IMG/VR virus record: IMGVR_UViG_3300047994_000617
Span: 62,001 to 126,000 of that record
Origin: a virus
Direction: 5' to 3' (one strand)
DNA: 64,000 nucleotides
Shown here: piece after piece, positions 56,922 to 64,000 of the stretch
Position numbering within the stretch: the first letter of the stretch is position 1
Layout of the letters: every line of letters begins with the position of its first letter
Notes under the pieces: generated by a model
What the model was told of the DNA's origin: nothing
Database searches by the model: none
What the model saw: only the letters and a program-made list of their open reading frames with translations
Program-made: the position numbers and the translations under genes

Positions 56922-57793
56922 CCTCCGCGCGCCTCGCCGGCTTCGCCCTGCTCGGGACCCGTCCGCCTGCGCCCGCGACCGACTGGAGGGCGTTCTCGCG
57001 GGCCCTGAAGAAGCTGCTCTGGGGGCCGCTGTTGTCCATGCTCCACCCGCTGGGCGATGCCGGATGGAACGACGGCGGCTGCAGAGTGCTCGCAGACGCC
57101 AATCTCCTCTGGCTCCCCCGAGCGACGCGGTACGTGGTCACCGGCACGCACGACCACGGGCCTGGCGGCCCCGCCAAGGTGCAGCACGTGCTCGTGCGGG
57201 TCGGGGATCGTTACCTCGACGGCGACGGGGCCTCGACAGAGGCCACGCTGCTGAAGCGCTGGCGCACCCAGGAGGACGTGGCGAACGCGCGGCTCGCGCC
57301 CGATCCTGCTGGGCTCTTCGCCGATAGCGCCGAGGAGATCCCCCAGGACCGCGAGATGTCCGAGGAGATTGCTGCGGTGCTCCGCAACAAGCTCTCGGCC
57401 CTGATGCCCGCGGACGCGCGGCCCGCCGCCGCGCTGGTGATCGCCCAGACCGCCGAGGGCCTCTTCGCCGCGATCCGCAGCCACAAGCACGGGGGCAGGG
57501 TCTGCTTCCCCGGCGGCACGATCGAGCCGCGCGAGACGCCCGCCCAGGCGGCCGCCCGCGAACTGGGGGAGGAGACCGGCCTCGAGGCTGGCCCGATGAA
57601 GCACCTCGGGACGCGGGACGACAGCGAGCACGTCTGCGCCCTCTTCCTGGCCCCCGCCTGGCACGGGGCGCTCCGTTCCTCCCGGGAGGGCGAAGCCTTC
57701 TGGGCAACCGAACGAGACCTGACGGGGGCCTCGTCGGCCTTCCCCGAGTTCAACCGCTGGGCCTTCGAGCGCCTGGCTGCAAAGGCGACATGA
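56918..57793 (+). CDS. Nudix hydrolase with extra N-terminal domain, tagged
   Basis: 291 aa, ATGA-coupled. The tag is MTSARLAGFALLG. Residues about 20-140 form an unrecognised domain (AGWNDGGCRVLADANLLWLP, VQHVLVRVGDRYLDGDG) with one Cys and several His that hint at a papain-like or transglutaminase-like fold. Residues about 165-285 are a Nudix domain with a complete box: GGTIEPRETPAQAAARELGE followed by ETGL. Substrates of phage Nudix enzymes include ADP-ribose, NAD(H) and capped RNA. Next to a 2H phosphoesterase this would suit degradation of nucleotide signals or ADP-ribose derivatives, by inference. Confidence 0.82.
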   Translation: MTSARLAGFALLGTRPPAPATDWRAFSRALKKLLWGPLLSMLHPLGDAGWNDGGCRVLADANLLWLPRATRYVVTGTHDHGPGGPAKVQHVLVRVGDRYLDGDGASTEATLLKRWRTQEDVANARLAPDPAGLFADSAEEIPQDREMSEEIAAVLRNKLSALMPADARPAAALVIAQTAEGLFAAIRSHKHGGRVCFPGGTIEPRETPAQAAARELGEETGLEAGPMKHLGTRDDSEHVCALFLAPAWHGALRSSREGEAFWATERDLTGASSAFPEFNRWAFERLAAKAT

Positions 57794-58095
57794 AGGACGT
57801 CGACCGAGAGGCACCGACCCCGCGAGAGAGCGCGACGTGGGAGTTCCAGAGGGGGGTCGCCAAGGGGCTTTCCCAGCAACTGCAGGACGAAGAGATCCGG
57901 CTCGGGAAGGTGTCCCCGTCGCTCGATACCGGCCGGGCCAACATGCTGCGCTACCAGCGCATGGTGGTCGACCACTATGCCGCGCTCTTCGAGCGCGAGG
58001 TGCGCCCGGGCGCGCCCGGGATGGGCGCGCGAGACCGCAGCGAGTTCTCCGCGCTCGTCCGCCTGGTGCAGGCGTTGCTGGAGCCGCGCGCGTGA
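57790..58095 (+). CDS. Helical 101-aa protein, unknown
   Basis: 101 aa, ATGA-coupled to the Nudix gene and GTGA-coupled to the next gene. Almost entirely helical and charged (GVAKGLSQQLQDEEIRLGK, MVVDHYAALFEREV). There is no tag. It may be a small subunit or adaptor for the neighbouring enzymes. Confidence 0.6.
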   Translation: MKDVDREAPTPRESATWEFQRGVAKGLSQQLQDEEIRLGKVSPSLDTGRANMLRYQRMVVDHYAALFEREVRPGAPGMGARDRSEFSALVRLVQALLEPRA

Positions 58096-59786
58096 GCCGC
58101 CCAGCGAAGCCCAAGGCGCAGAACGCGGAGGTCGTGCGTCCCAAGCGCGGAGCGCCGGCGGGCACCGTCGCCGCAGATGCGGCGAAGGACGGGAAGTGGC
58201 CGGAGGACACCCTCGGGATCCTGACCCTGATCCAGGAGCACCAGGGATCCGGCGCGAAGAAGTGGGGCGCCAACCACGAGGGCTTGCCCCGGGCAACGAT
58301 CGACCGCCTCGTGCGTGAGCAGCTCGTCCAAGAAGTCTTCATGAGCGGGCTGCCCGTGACGACGAAACATCCCCGCAAGCACTTCCCCACGCTGCTCATC
58401 ACGACCGACGCCGGGGACGCGCTCGTCGCCACCGGGAACGACGGGGCCGCGGCGGTCGGGACCGCGCCAGCGCCGCCCGACGCCGATGTCCAAGAGGAGC
58501 AGCCTCCTTTGAGGGCCGCGCGCCCCGCCGGCTCTCTGGCCGCGGACGCAATCCGCTGGGCGAACCGCACCCGCGAGCAGGTGGCCCGGCTCACCGCGAC
58601 CGAGCGCGAGACGTTCTACGAGATTCACGCGGCGGAGACCCTCCGTATCGCCATCCAGGCGGCCAAGAAGGCCAAGATCCCCGAGCCCGAGCGGGAACTC
58701 GTCGCGCGCGCAGCGCTGGCCTCGCACCCCGAGCTCCGCCCCTTCCTCGAGGTCCTCCCGGCGGAGGGCAGCACGCTGCCGGGCGCGCCGGTGGTGCTCG
58801 TCGCCTGCGCCGCCCAGAAGGTCGATACGCACGGGCAGCGCGTACCCGCGGCCGATCTCTACTCGTCCCCCCTCTTCCGCAAGAGCCTCGCCTACGCCCG
58901 CGCGATCACCTCCGAGGACAACATCCGGATCCTCTCTGCGCGGCACGGAGTGATGCGCCTCGACGACCGCATCGGGACCTACGAGACCCCGATGAGCAAG
59001 CTCAGCAAGCGCGAGAGCAGTGCGTGGGCAGAGCGGGCGCGCAACACGATCATGTCGGAGTTTGGGCACGAGCGGTCGCGTCAGGTCGTCTTCCTCGCCG
59101 GCGACGACTACGAGATCGGCCTGCCCGGGCAGTGGCTGGTGGCGCGCCCCCTGGCGGGCAAGTCGATCGGCCAGCGCCTCCACTGGCTCAACGACCAGCT
59201 CCGTGCTCTCGGGGCCTCCGAGACGCCCGCTCCCAAGGTCGCGCCGCCGCGGCGCGCACAGATCCGCCTGAATACGAAGGGACGGCCGTGGCGCGACGTC
59301 GAGGCCCTCGCCTGGAACGGCGACCTCTTCATCCACGAGGACAACGAGGACCCGGACATCCTCCGGGTGACGCACGCGCCGACCGGCCGGATGATGCCGG
59401 ATCCCTTCTCGGATCTCGTATCCGCCCTGTCGTTCGCCGTAGAGCTGAACGATCCCGCCGTCCGCCCAGCGCTCGACGCGCTCATCCAGGCCACCGCGAA
59501 GCGAGGAAAGGACGCGATCACCGTTGCCGGGAGACGTCTGCGGCAGGTGCTGGACGCGAGGGAGGCTGCGCGTGGTCGCGCGGCGGCGCCGGCGCCGCTG
59601 GACGAGGCTCCGCCATCGTCCCAGCTCGCCCTCGCTCCTGATGCGCCGCCTGCACCGGCGCGGGCTCGCACGGCTGGCTTCGCCCTGCTCCGGGCCATCC
59701 CCCGTCCACCCGCCACGCCGCCGGCGCGTCTCGCCGGGTTCGCCCTACTCGCTTCCCTCCCGGCGGGGAGGTCGGCCGCCGGATGA
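58092..59786 (+). CDS. DUF6884-like protein with two C-terminal tags
   Basis: 564 aa from a GTG overlapping the previous stop. Residues about 30-110 resemble a winged-helix region (GILTLIQEHQGSGAKKWG, LITTDAGDALVATG). Residues about 233-385 are DUF6884-like: VVLVACAAQKVDT, LYSSPLFRKSLAYAR, ILSARHGVMRLDD, VFLAGDDYEIGLPG. A later alpha/beta region contains PDPFSDLVSAL. The C-terminus ends with RARTAGFALLR and ARLAGFALLASLP in Pro/Ala linker. The tag works therefore at either end of a protein. A shorter relative is encoded at 4554. Confidence 0.74.
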   Translation: MSRPAKPKAQNAEVVRPKRGAPAGTVAADAAKDGKWPEDTLGILTLIQEHQGSGAKKWGANHEGLPRATIDRLVREQLVQEVFMSGLPVTTKHPRKHFPTLLITTDAGDALVATGNDGAAAVGTAPAPPDADVQEEQPPLRAARPAGSLAADAIRWANRTREQVARLTATERETFYEIHAAETLRIAIQAAKKAKIPEPERELVARAALASHPELRPFLEVLPAEGSTLPGAPVVLVACAAQKVDTHGQRVPAADLYSSPLFRKSLAYARAITSEDNIRILSARHGVMRLDDRIGTYETPMSKLSKRESSAWAERARNTIMSEFGHERSRQVVFLAGDDYEIGLPGQWLVARPLAGKSIGQRLHWLNDQLRALGASETPAPKVAPPRRAQIRLNTKGRPWRDVEALAWNGDLFIHEDNEDPDILRVTHAPTGRMMPDPFSDLVSALSFAVELNDPAVRPALDALIQATAKRGKDAITVAGRRLRQVLDAREAARGRAAAPAPLDEAPPSSQLALAPDAPPAPARARTAGFALLRAIPRPPATPPARLAGFALLASLPAGRSAAG

Positions 59787-60982
59787 CCTCGGCGCGCACC
59801 GCAGGCTTCGCCCTGCTCGGGCAGCTCCCCTTTCCCGGGACGACGCCGGCGCCGACGCCTGCCCGGGCGCGGCGGGGGACGACGGGACTGCCCCAGGCCC
59901 CGACGAAGCGCCAGTTCCTGGCGCGGATGCTGATCGAGCAGTTCCCGACCCTCCGCTACGACTTCGCGCCGAGCGCGGACTTCGACACGCCCCCTGTGGA
60001 CCCCCTCTCGTACGACCACATAATCGTGGCGTTCAGCGGGGGGAAGGACTCCCTCGCTCTGGTGCTGCTCCTCCTGCTCCTCGGCGTCCCCAAGGACCGG
60101 ATCGAGCTCTGGCACCACGAGGTCGACGGTGGAGAGGGCGAGGGGCCCGGCGGTCGGACCTCGACCCTCATGGACTGGCCTTGCACGCCGGCCTACTGCG
60201 CAGCCGTCGCCCAGGCCCTCGGGCTCAAGCTCTACCGCTCTTGGAAAATCGGCGGTTTCGAGATGGAGATGCGCAAGGAGAACGCGCCCACCGCGGGCTA
60301 CCTCTTCGAGCGCCCGGACCGGAGCTTCGAGCGCGGGGGAGGTCCGAGCGACGACGGGACCCGACGCATGTTCCCGGCGAAGGTCGGGGACCTCGGCAAG
60401 CGCTGGTGCAGCGCCTACCTGAAGATCATGGTCGCGGACATCATCCTCCGCAACGAGCCACGCTTCCACGGCGCGCGCACGCTGGTGCTCACCGGCGAGC
60501 GGGGCGAGGAGTCCTCGAAGCGCGACACCTACAAGGTCTTCCAGAAGCACCGGGCCGACCTCCGTGACGGCCGGGTCCCACGTCTGATCGACCAGTGGCG
60601 CCCGGTGCTGCGCTGGCCCGAGCCCGAGGTCTGGAAGCTGATCGAGCGCTTCAAGATCAACCCGCACCCCGCGTACCACCTCGGCTGGGGGCGCGTCTCG
60701 TGCGCCGCGTGCATCTTCGGCAGCCCCAACCAGTGGGCTTCGATCCAAGCGATCAACCCGGCGCAGTTCGACCTGATCGCGGCCTACGAGGACGACTTCG
60801 GCCACACGATCGACAACCACCGAAGCGTGCGGGAGATGGCGGCGCTCGGCACCCCCTTCCCCGGGATGCAGGCCCGGCACATCCGTGCCGCACTCTCCCG
60901 CACCTACGACGAGCCCGTGTTCGTCGACCCCTGGACCCTGCCTCGAGGTGCGCTGCTCGGCGACGCATCCGGGCCCATCTGA
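59783..60982 (+). CDS. PAPS-reductase/DndC-like PP-loop protein, tagged
   Basis: 399 aa, ATGA-coupled; the start is MTSARTAGFALLG. The PP-loop AFSGGKDSLALV is intact at about 82-93. WCSAYLKIMVAD (about 207), LTGERGEESSKRDTYKVFQ (about 235) and SCAACIFGSPNQW (about 306) follow, with an additional WPCTPAYC at about 133. This motif set is that of phage and DndC-like PAPS-reductase-family proteins, which activate substrates with ATP and often use a 4Fe-4S cluster. Possible roles are sulphur incorporation into DNA (phosphorothioation-like), tRNA thiolation or nucleotide reduction. No dndA/B/D/E gene is nearby, so the DNA-modification role is only a possibility. Confidence 0.83.
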   Translation: MTSARTAGFALLGQLPFPGTTPAPTPARARRGTTGLPQAPTKRQFLARMLIEQFPTLRYDFAPSADFDTPPVDPLSYDHIIVAFSGGKDSLALVLLLLLLGVPKDRIELWHHEVDGGEGEGPGGRTSTLMDWPCTPAYCAAVAQALGLKLYRSWKIGGFEMEMRKENAPTAGYLFERPDRSFERGGGPSDDGTRRMFPAKVGDLGKRWCSAYLKIMVADIILRNEPRFHGARTLVLTGERGEESSKRDTYKVFQKHRADLRDGRVPRLIDQWRPVLRWPEPEVWKLIERFKINPHPAYHLGWGRVSCAACIFGSPNQWASIQAINPAQFDLIAAYEDDFGHTIDNHRSVREMAALGTPFPGMQARHIRAALSRTYDEPVFVDPWTLPRGALLGDASGPI

Positions 60983-60993
60983 AGGAGCTCATC

Positions 60994-61833
60994 ATGGCCA
61001 CGTTCTGGATCTACAAACGCGACGACGACGGGCGGTGGCGCCGCTGGCCGTCCGCGACCTTCCCTGATGCGAAGGGAGCGCCCCAACACTGGAAGACCCA
61101 GGCGGCGGCGGTGACCTACGCCAAGAAGGAGATCGGCATCGACTGGAACGTGCGGCCCGCGAAGGCGCGCTACGCGAAGTCCCAGCCCCAGGATCCCAGG
61201 CCCTCGACCAGGGCGCAGAAGAAGACCGCTTCCGCGAAGATGCGCACGAACAAGGCCCGGCAGGGCTACGTGGCCGACGGCCGGCTCGAGGGCGGCGGCG
61301 AGTACCGCTGGACGGTGAAGTTCCCGAACGCCGAGAACGCCCAAGACTTCGCCCTCGCCATCGCTCCCGAGGTCCGCAGCTTCACGGCGAAGGGCACCTC
61401 CGTCACCTTCGCGTCGAGCCCCAACCACTGGCCCGGGACCCTCTTCGCCGCCGAGATCGAGAGATTCGGAGGGACGCACCCCTACACGCGAGACGCGGAT
61501 CCCCAGCCGTCGCTGACGTTCCCCCACGCCCGGGTCTTCTGGATCTACGTCGACGGCAAGAAGGACACGAAGGCCGGGAGGTTCGGGGCCAAGTCCTCCG
61601 ACAAGGCCATCGACCTCTGGCGGAGGAAGACGGGCCGGCACGACGTCGCTGCCCACCGCCTCTCGGCGTCGCCGCTCCCGACCACCCAGGAAGAGGCGGA
61701 CTGGAGGGGAGAGACCGAGCTCTCGGACGAGGCTGTCAGCGAGGAGGATCGGGCCGACTACGAGGCCGAGCTGAAGGCGAAGCGGAGCCGGGCGGCGAAG
61801 AAGACCGCCAAGGCTCCGAAGAAGCGCAGATGA
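60994..61833 (+). CDS. Unknown basic protein with repeated FWIY units
   Basis: 279 aa with GAAGGAG before the ATG. Two similar starts of a small domain occur at residues 1-60 (ATFWIYKRDDDGRWRRWPSA) and about 178-225 (ARVFWIYVDGKKDTKAGRFG, KAIDLWRRKTGRHD). Between them lies another domain (YRWTVKFPNAENAQDFALAI). The C-terminus is Lys/Ala-rich (SRAAKKTAKAPKKRR), as in the histone-like protein. It is probably a nucleic-acid-associated modular protein. No enzyme motif is present. Confidence 0.6.
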   Translation: MATFWIYKRDDDGRWRRWPSATFPDAKGAPQHWKTQAAAVTYAKKEIGIDWNVRPAKARYAKSQPQDPRPSTRAQKKTASAKMRTNKARQGYVADGRLEGGGEYRWTVKFPNAENAQDFALAIAPEVRSFTAKGTSVTFASSPNHWPGTLFAAEIERFGGTHPYTRDADPQPSLTFPHARVFWIYVDGKKDTKAGRFGAKSSDKAIDLWRRKTGRHDVAAHRLSASPLPTTQEEADWRGETELSDEAVSEEDRADYEAELKAKRSRAAKKTAKAPKKRR

Positions 61834-62327
61834 TCGTCTGGCGCATCCTCGCCGACGGCGTGGACCTCGGGCTCTTCGGAGGCCGGACGGCCGCCGCCGC
61901 TCGCCAGGTGGCCGAGCGCGCCGGCAAGGTCCACCCCGGCCAGGCCGGCGTCGAGGTGCGCCCGTCGGCGATTTCGCTGGAGCTCACCCCGACCCACGAC
62001 GCCGCCCTCCGCGCGATCGTCGCCCTCTACCAGGCCGCCGTGGAGAAGGAGCGCGAGCACTGGGGCGAGGCAAGCGCTGAGCGGCGCGCCGCCAAGGGGG
62101 TCGATCCCGTCCTGGTGGTGAAGAGCTACCACCGCACCCTCCACGCCCTCGCCGCGCTCGGCCTCATCACCGACCAGGCGCACCCGAAGGTCTTCGGCGA
62201 GCGTCTCCGGAAGGGCCACTGGGGCCACCGGCTCGGGGGCACGCGCACCGATCGCTACGTCCAACACATCGTGCGGCCGACGCCGCTCGGGCTCGAGTAC
62301 GTCGCCCAGGAGAACCCCAAACCATGA
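61830..62327 (+). CDS. Unknown 165-aa protein with N-terminal FGG module
   Basis: ATGA-coupled at both ends. Residues 1-50 carry the recurring FGG module (VWRILADGVDLGLFGGRT, RQVAERAGKVHPGQAGVEV). The rest is winged-helix-like (KSYHRTLHALAALGLITDQ, LRKGHWGHRLGGTRTDRYV). It may be a DNA-binding regulator. It immediately precedes the GH25 endolysin. Confidence 0.62.
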   Translation: MIVWRILADGVDLGLFGGRTAAAARQVAERAGKVHPGQAGVEVRPSAISLELTPTHDAALRAIVALYQAAVEKEREHWGEASAERRAAKGVDPVLVVKSYHRTLHALAALGLITDQAHPKVFGERLRKGHWGHRLGGTRTDRYVQHIVRPTPLGLEYVAQENPKP

Positions 62328-63076
62328 TCCCTCGCGGTCTTCCCACCCCTCCCCCCGGTTCGATCCTGATCGTCGACGCCTGGGCCGGGCAAGGCCAGCT
62401 CGACGTCCCCGCCCTCGTCCGCGCCGGCGCCGCGGCGATCATCGCCAAATGCACCGACGGGCTGCACCTGGACAACCCGCCGAAGGCGCTCGACGCCGAG
62501 TGGCTCCGCACCTCCCAGGCCTGCCTCGCCACGGACACGCCCCTGGCGCCCTACTGCGTGATCGAGCCCAACACCGACCCCGTCGCCCAGGTCCAGCGCG
62601 CCCTGGAGTACCTCCAGAGCCTCTACGGCACTTGCGGGGCCCGTCTCGGACCGGTCTTCTGCGACTTCGAGCTCGCCGCGCGCGAGACCGGCGCGGCCGC
62701 CCTCCACGCAGCTCGCGTCTGGACCGACACCATGACCTCGGCCCTCGGGCGCCCCTGCGGGCTCTACACCATGCCGGCGTTCCGGGACGAGCTGGTGAAG
62801 CTCGCCGGGGGGATCAGCGGCCCCGCGGCGAACGACATCGCCGCCCTCGGCGCGCTCCCGCTCTGGCTCGCCGAGTACGGGGTGGCCGCCCCCAGGGTGC
62901 CCCGCCCGTGGTCCCGGGCGGCCTTCTGGCAGCGTTCCGGCGGTCGGGTCGCCTCTCCCCACGACTACGCCACCCTCCCCTGGCCCAACGCCCACGGGGC
63001 GGAGGTTGACGTCGACGTGAGCGTCCTCGAGGGGACCGTCGAGGACTTCCTGGCGCTCGGCCTGGAGGCTGCCTGA
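62324..63076 (+). CDS. GH25-type muramidase (endolysin-like)
   Basis: 250 aa, ATGA-coupled. The fold markers of GH25 lysozymes are present: a first strand with Asp (LIVDAWAGQGQLD, about 14-26), AAIIAKCTDG (about 40), the catalytic pair in VFCDFEL (about 111), LWLAEYG (about 179) and the closing FWQRSGG with VDVDVSV. There is no signal peptide, so release would depend on the holin-like protein at 54349. It would cleave the MurNAc-GlcNAc bond in the host wall. The last 263 bp overlap an opposing gene. Confidence 0.82.
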   Translation: MIPRGLPTPPPGSILIVDAWAGQGQLDVPALVRAGAAAIIAKCTDGLHLDNPPKALDAEWLRTSQACLATDTPLAPYCVIEPNTDPVAQVQRALEYLQSLYGTCGARLGPVFCDFELAARETGAAALHAARVWTDTMTSALGRPCGLYTMPAFRDELVKLAGGISGPAANDIAALGALPLWLAEYGVAAPRVPRPWSRAAFWQRSGGRVASPHDYATLPWPNAHGAEVDVDVSVLEGTVEDFLALGLEAA

Positions 63077-63389
63077 GCACGAGCGACCCGATCGCCGTCG
63101 CGGCCTGCCCGGCCGGCGTAGGCGCAACGCGCGCCTCCGCTTGCGGGTCGGGCCGCTCGGGGCCGCTCTCGTCCCAGCCGCGCCGAGCCATCTCGCGGCC
63201 GTCGCAGAGCGCGCAGCGACGGACGGCCGCTGGCCGTCTGATGGCCTGCCCGCCGACCTTGGCGATCTTGTTCCTCCGACACAGCGACGTGTAGCCATCG
63301 CGCGCGCGGGCCTCGCGAACAAAGCAGCACCAGGTCCAACCGCCCGTGCTCGGCCGCCAATAGAGCTTGTCGGTGAGGCCCGTGCTCAC
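62814..63389 (-). CDS. Cys-rich small protein overlapping the endolysin gene
   Basis: 191 aa from a GTG overlapping the stop of the gene at 63386 (GTGA). The first 75 residues look genuine, with a zinc-ribbon-like set of Cys (WTWCCFVREAR, YTSLCRRNK, RCALCDGREMARRGW). The remaining part is Arg/Pro-rich and lies antisense to the endolysin gene, so it may be an unselected extension. No family is recognised. Confidence 0.45.
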   Translation of the reverse strand: MSTGLTDKLYWRPSTGGWTWCCFVREARARDGYTSLCRRNKIAKVGGQAIRRPAAVRRCALCDGREMARRGWDESGPERPDPQAEARVAPTPAGQAATAIGSLVLRQPPGRAPGSPRRSPRGRSRRRQPPPRGRWARGGWRSRGERRPDRRNAARRPPGTTGGAPWGRPPRTRRARAGARRGRRCRSPRGR

Positions 63390-63706
63390 GGGCCCTTCGT
63401 GGCCAGGTCGCGCAACGCGGCCACGACGCTGAACGCGGGCCCGCCGACATCGGCCCGGCTCGCCTGATCGCGCTCCCAGCGGAGCAAGGCGAACGGCTCC
63501 GTCGGCGCCTCGGTCGTGGCGCGCGCCGCCGGCGCCGCATCTGGGGCGGCGACTGGCGCTGGCTCCGCTGGCGGCTGGCACGCCGGACAGTACCAGCGGC
63601 GGCACTGCTCCGGCCCGGTGCGCCGCCAGCCTCGCCGGCCAGCGACGCACCGGGCTGGCCCGTTGACGCCGCAGGTCGCGCACTTGGCCGGGGATACGGT
63701 GCTCAT
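63386..63706 (-). CDS. Small zinc-ribbon-like protein
   Basis: 106 aa, coupled by ATGA to the gene upstream. Residues about 8-42 carry CATCGVNGPARC and CRRWYCPAC, two Cys pairs spaced like a zinc ribbon. A Pro/Ala linker follows, then EPFALLRWERD and a final helix. PFALL is reminiscent of the tag used by the plus-strand enzymes, but lacks its Arg and Gly. Probably nucleic-acid or protein binding. Confidence 0.55.
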   Translation of the reverse strand: MSTVSPAKCATCGVNGPARCVAGRRGWRRTGPEQCRRWYCPACQPPAEPAPVAAPDAAPAARATTEAPTEPFALLRWERDQASRADVGGPAFSVVAALRDLATKGP

Positions 63707-63987
63707 CTCTCGGGGGCGCTCCCATCCTGTACGACCCCGAGCCTCCGGAGCACATCGGCGGCGGACCGCTGGAAGGGTTCCAGCTCGACGCCCCCGGGTA
63801 GGCTCCCAGCCCCTTCGAGCCGCCGGACGTCCGCGAGCACCCCTTGGAGCCGCCGGGCCCAGGCGTGGACGTCTGGCGCCAACGGGACGCCCGTGTCGAC
63901 ATCTCGCGGGTGGGTCACCCAGAGATCGAGCCCTGCCTCCACGGCGTCGGACAGCTTGAGGTCCAACGTTGCGCACCGGACTTTCAC
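63703..63987 (-). CDS. Small helical protein, unknown
   Basis: 94 aa, ATG at 63987 only 13 bp from the window edge. It has a short N-terminal strand (KVRCATLDLKLSDAVEAGLD) and a charged helical remainder (VHAWARRLQGVLADVRRLEG). It is the first visible gene of a minus-strand operon whose promoter may lie beyond the window. Confidence 0.52.
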   Translation of the reverse strand: MKVRCATLDLKLSDAVEAGLDLWVTHPRDVDTGVPLAPDVHAWARRLQGVLADVRRLEGAGSLPGGVELEPFQRSAADVLRRLGVVQDGSAPER

Positions 63988-64000
63988 TCTGCGGACCAGA

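Noticed and set aside
59783-60982. DNA phosphorothioation (Dnd) system
   Set aside because: Only a DndC-like PP-loop protein is present. No cysteine desulphurase, DndB, DndD or DndE homologue was seen, so the complete system cannot be claimed.
1-64000. tRNA, rRNA, integrase, attachment sites or replication origin
   Set aside because: No tRNA-like or rRNA-like sequence, recombinase motif, core att duplication or iteron cluster was found by reading; the 98-bp element has only two copies. A covariance-model scan could still find a tRNA that I missed.

Overview
The window is very GC-rich (third codon positions almost always G/C). It carries host signatures typical of large-genome myxobacteria (Myxococcota, probably Polyangiales): a Hanks-type kinase with a Cys-rich outer tail, a Ser/Thr-linker lipoprotein with a YWT beta-propeller, a PEGA-like secreted protein and an outer-membrane beta-barrel protein. 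These are interleaved with clearly phage-like genes: tail-fibre-like proteins, three antirepressors, a GH25 endolysin, a holin-like protein, a composite peptidoglycan hydrolase, a DarB-like methylase-helicase and 2H/Nudix/PP-loop nucleotide enzymes. Genes are packed with 4-bp stop/start overlaps (ATGA, GTGA, TTGA). I read it as part of a large prophage, phage-plasmid or similar element. No terminase, portal, capsid, integrase or replication protein is visible, so the element type is an inference.

Layout. 1-10042 (+): a structural/lysis-like block with a 1039-aa composite cell-wall enzyme, two small unknowns (the second with a DUF6884-like domain) and three fibre-like proteins sharing an N-terminal domain. 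10257-12041 (+): membrane proteins and a small lipoprotein. 12075-13202 (-): an outer-membrane protein. 13577-17175 (-): operon A (DUF6197-like, coiled-coil, PD-(D/E)XK nuclease, BRO-like antirepressor). 17337-20090 (+): ribbon-helix-helix regulator, Ser/Thr kinase, small unknown. 20163-29478 (-): operon B of about 13 genes, again starting with DUF6197 and containing two antirepressors, with two myxobacterial secreted proteins embedded in it. 29631-63076 (+): RHH regulator, histone-H1-like protein, 3427-aa methylase-helicase, two small proteins, 3198-aa protein containing a serpin, membrane/holin proteins, an enzyme cluster (2H phosphoesterase, two PP-loop proteins, Nudix, DUF6884-like) and a GH25 endolysin. 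62814-63987 (-): three small coupled genes.

How the parts fit. Operons A and B each start from a duplicated divergent promoter region (RHH regulator one way, DUF6197 the other) with conserved dyads. A second duplicated 98-bp intergenic element lies just upstream of the genes at 19671 and 30124. These look like the switch points of the element's regulatory circuit.

The most novel signal is a short peptide, consensus [RK]-x-x-G-F-A-x-L, found in ten copies over five otherwise unrelated enzymes and the 3427-aa protein, always at a terminus and in Pro/Ala-rich sequence. A related start is seen on the 3198-aa protein. It behaves like a shared targeting, docking or packaging tag. The 3198-aa protein itself strings together a complete inhibitory-type serpin, a papain-like protease, membrane segments and repeats, separated by DPFxxL linkers.
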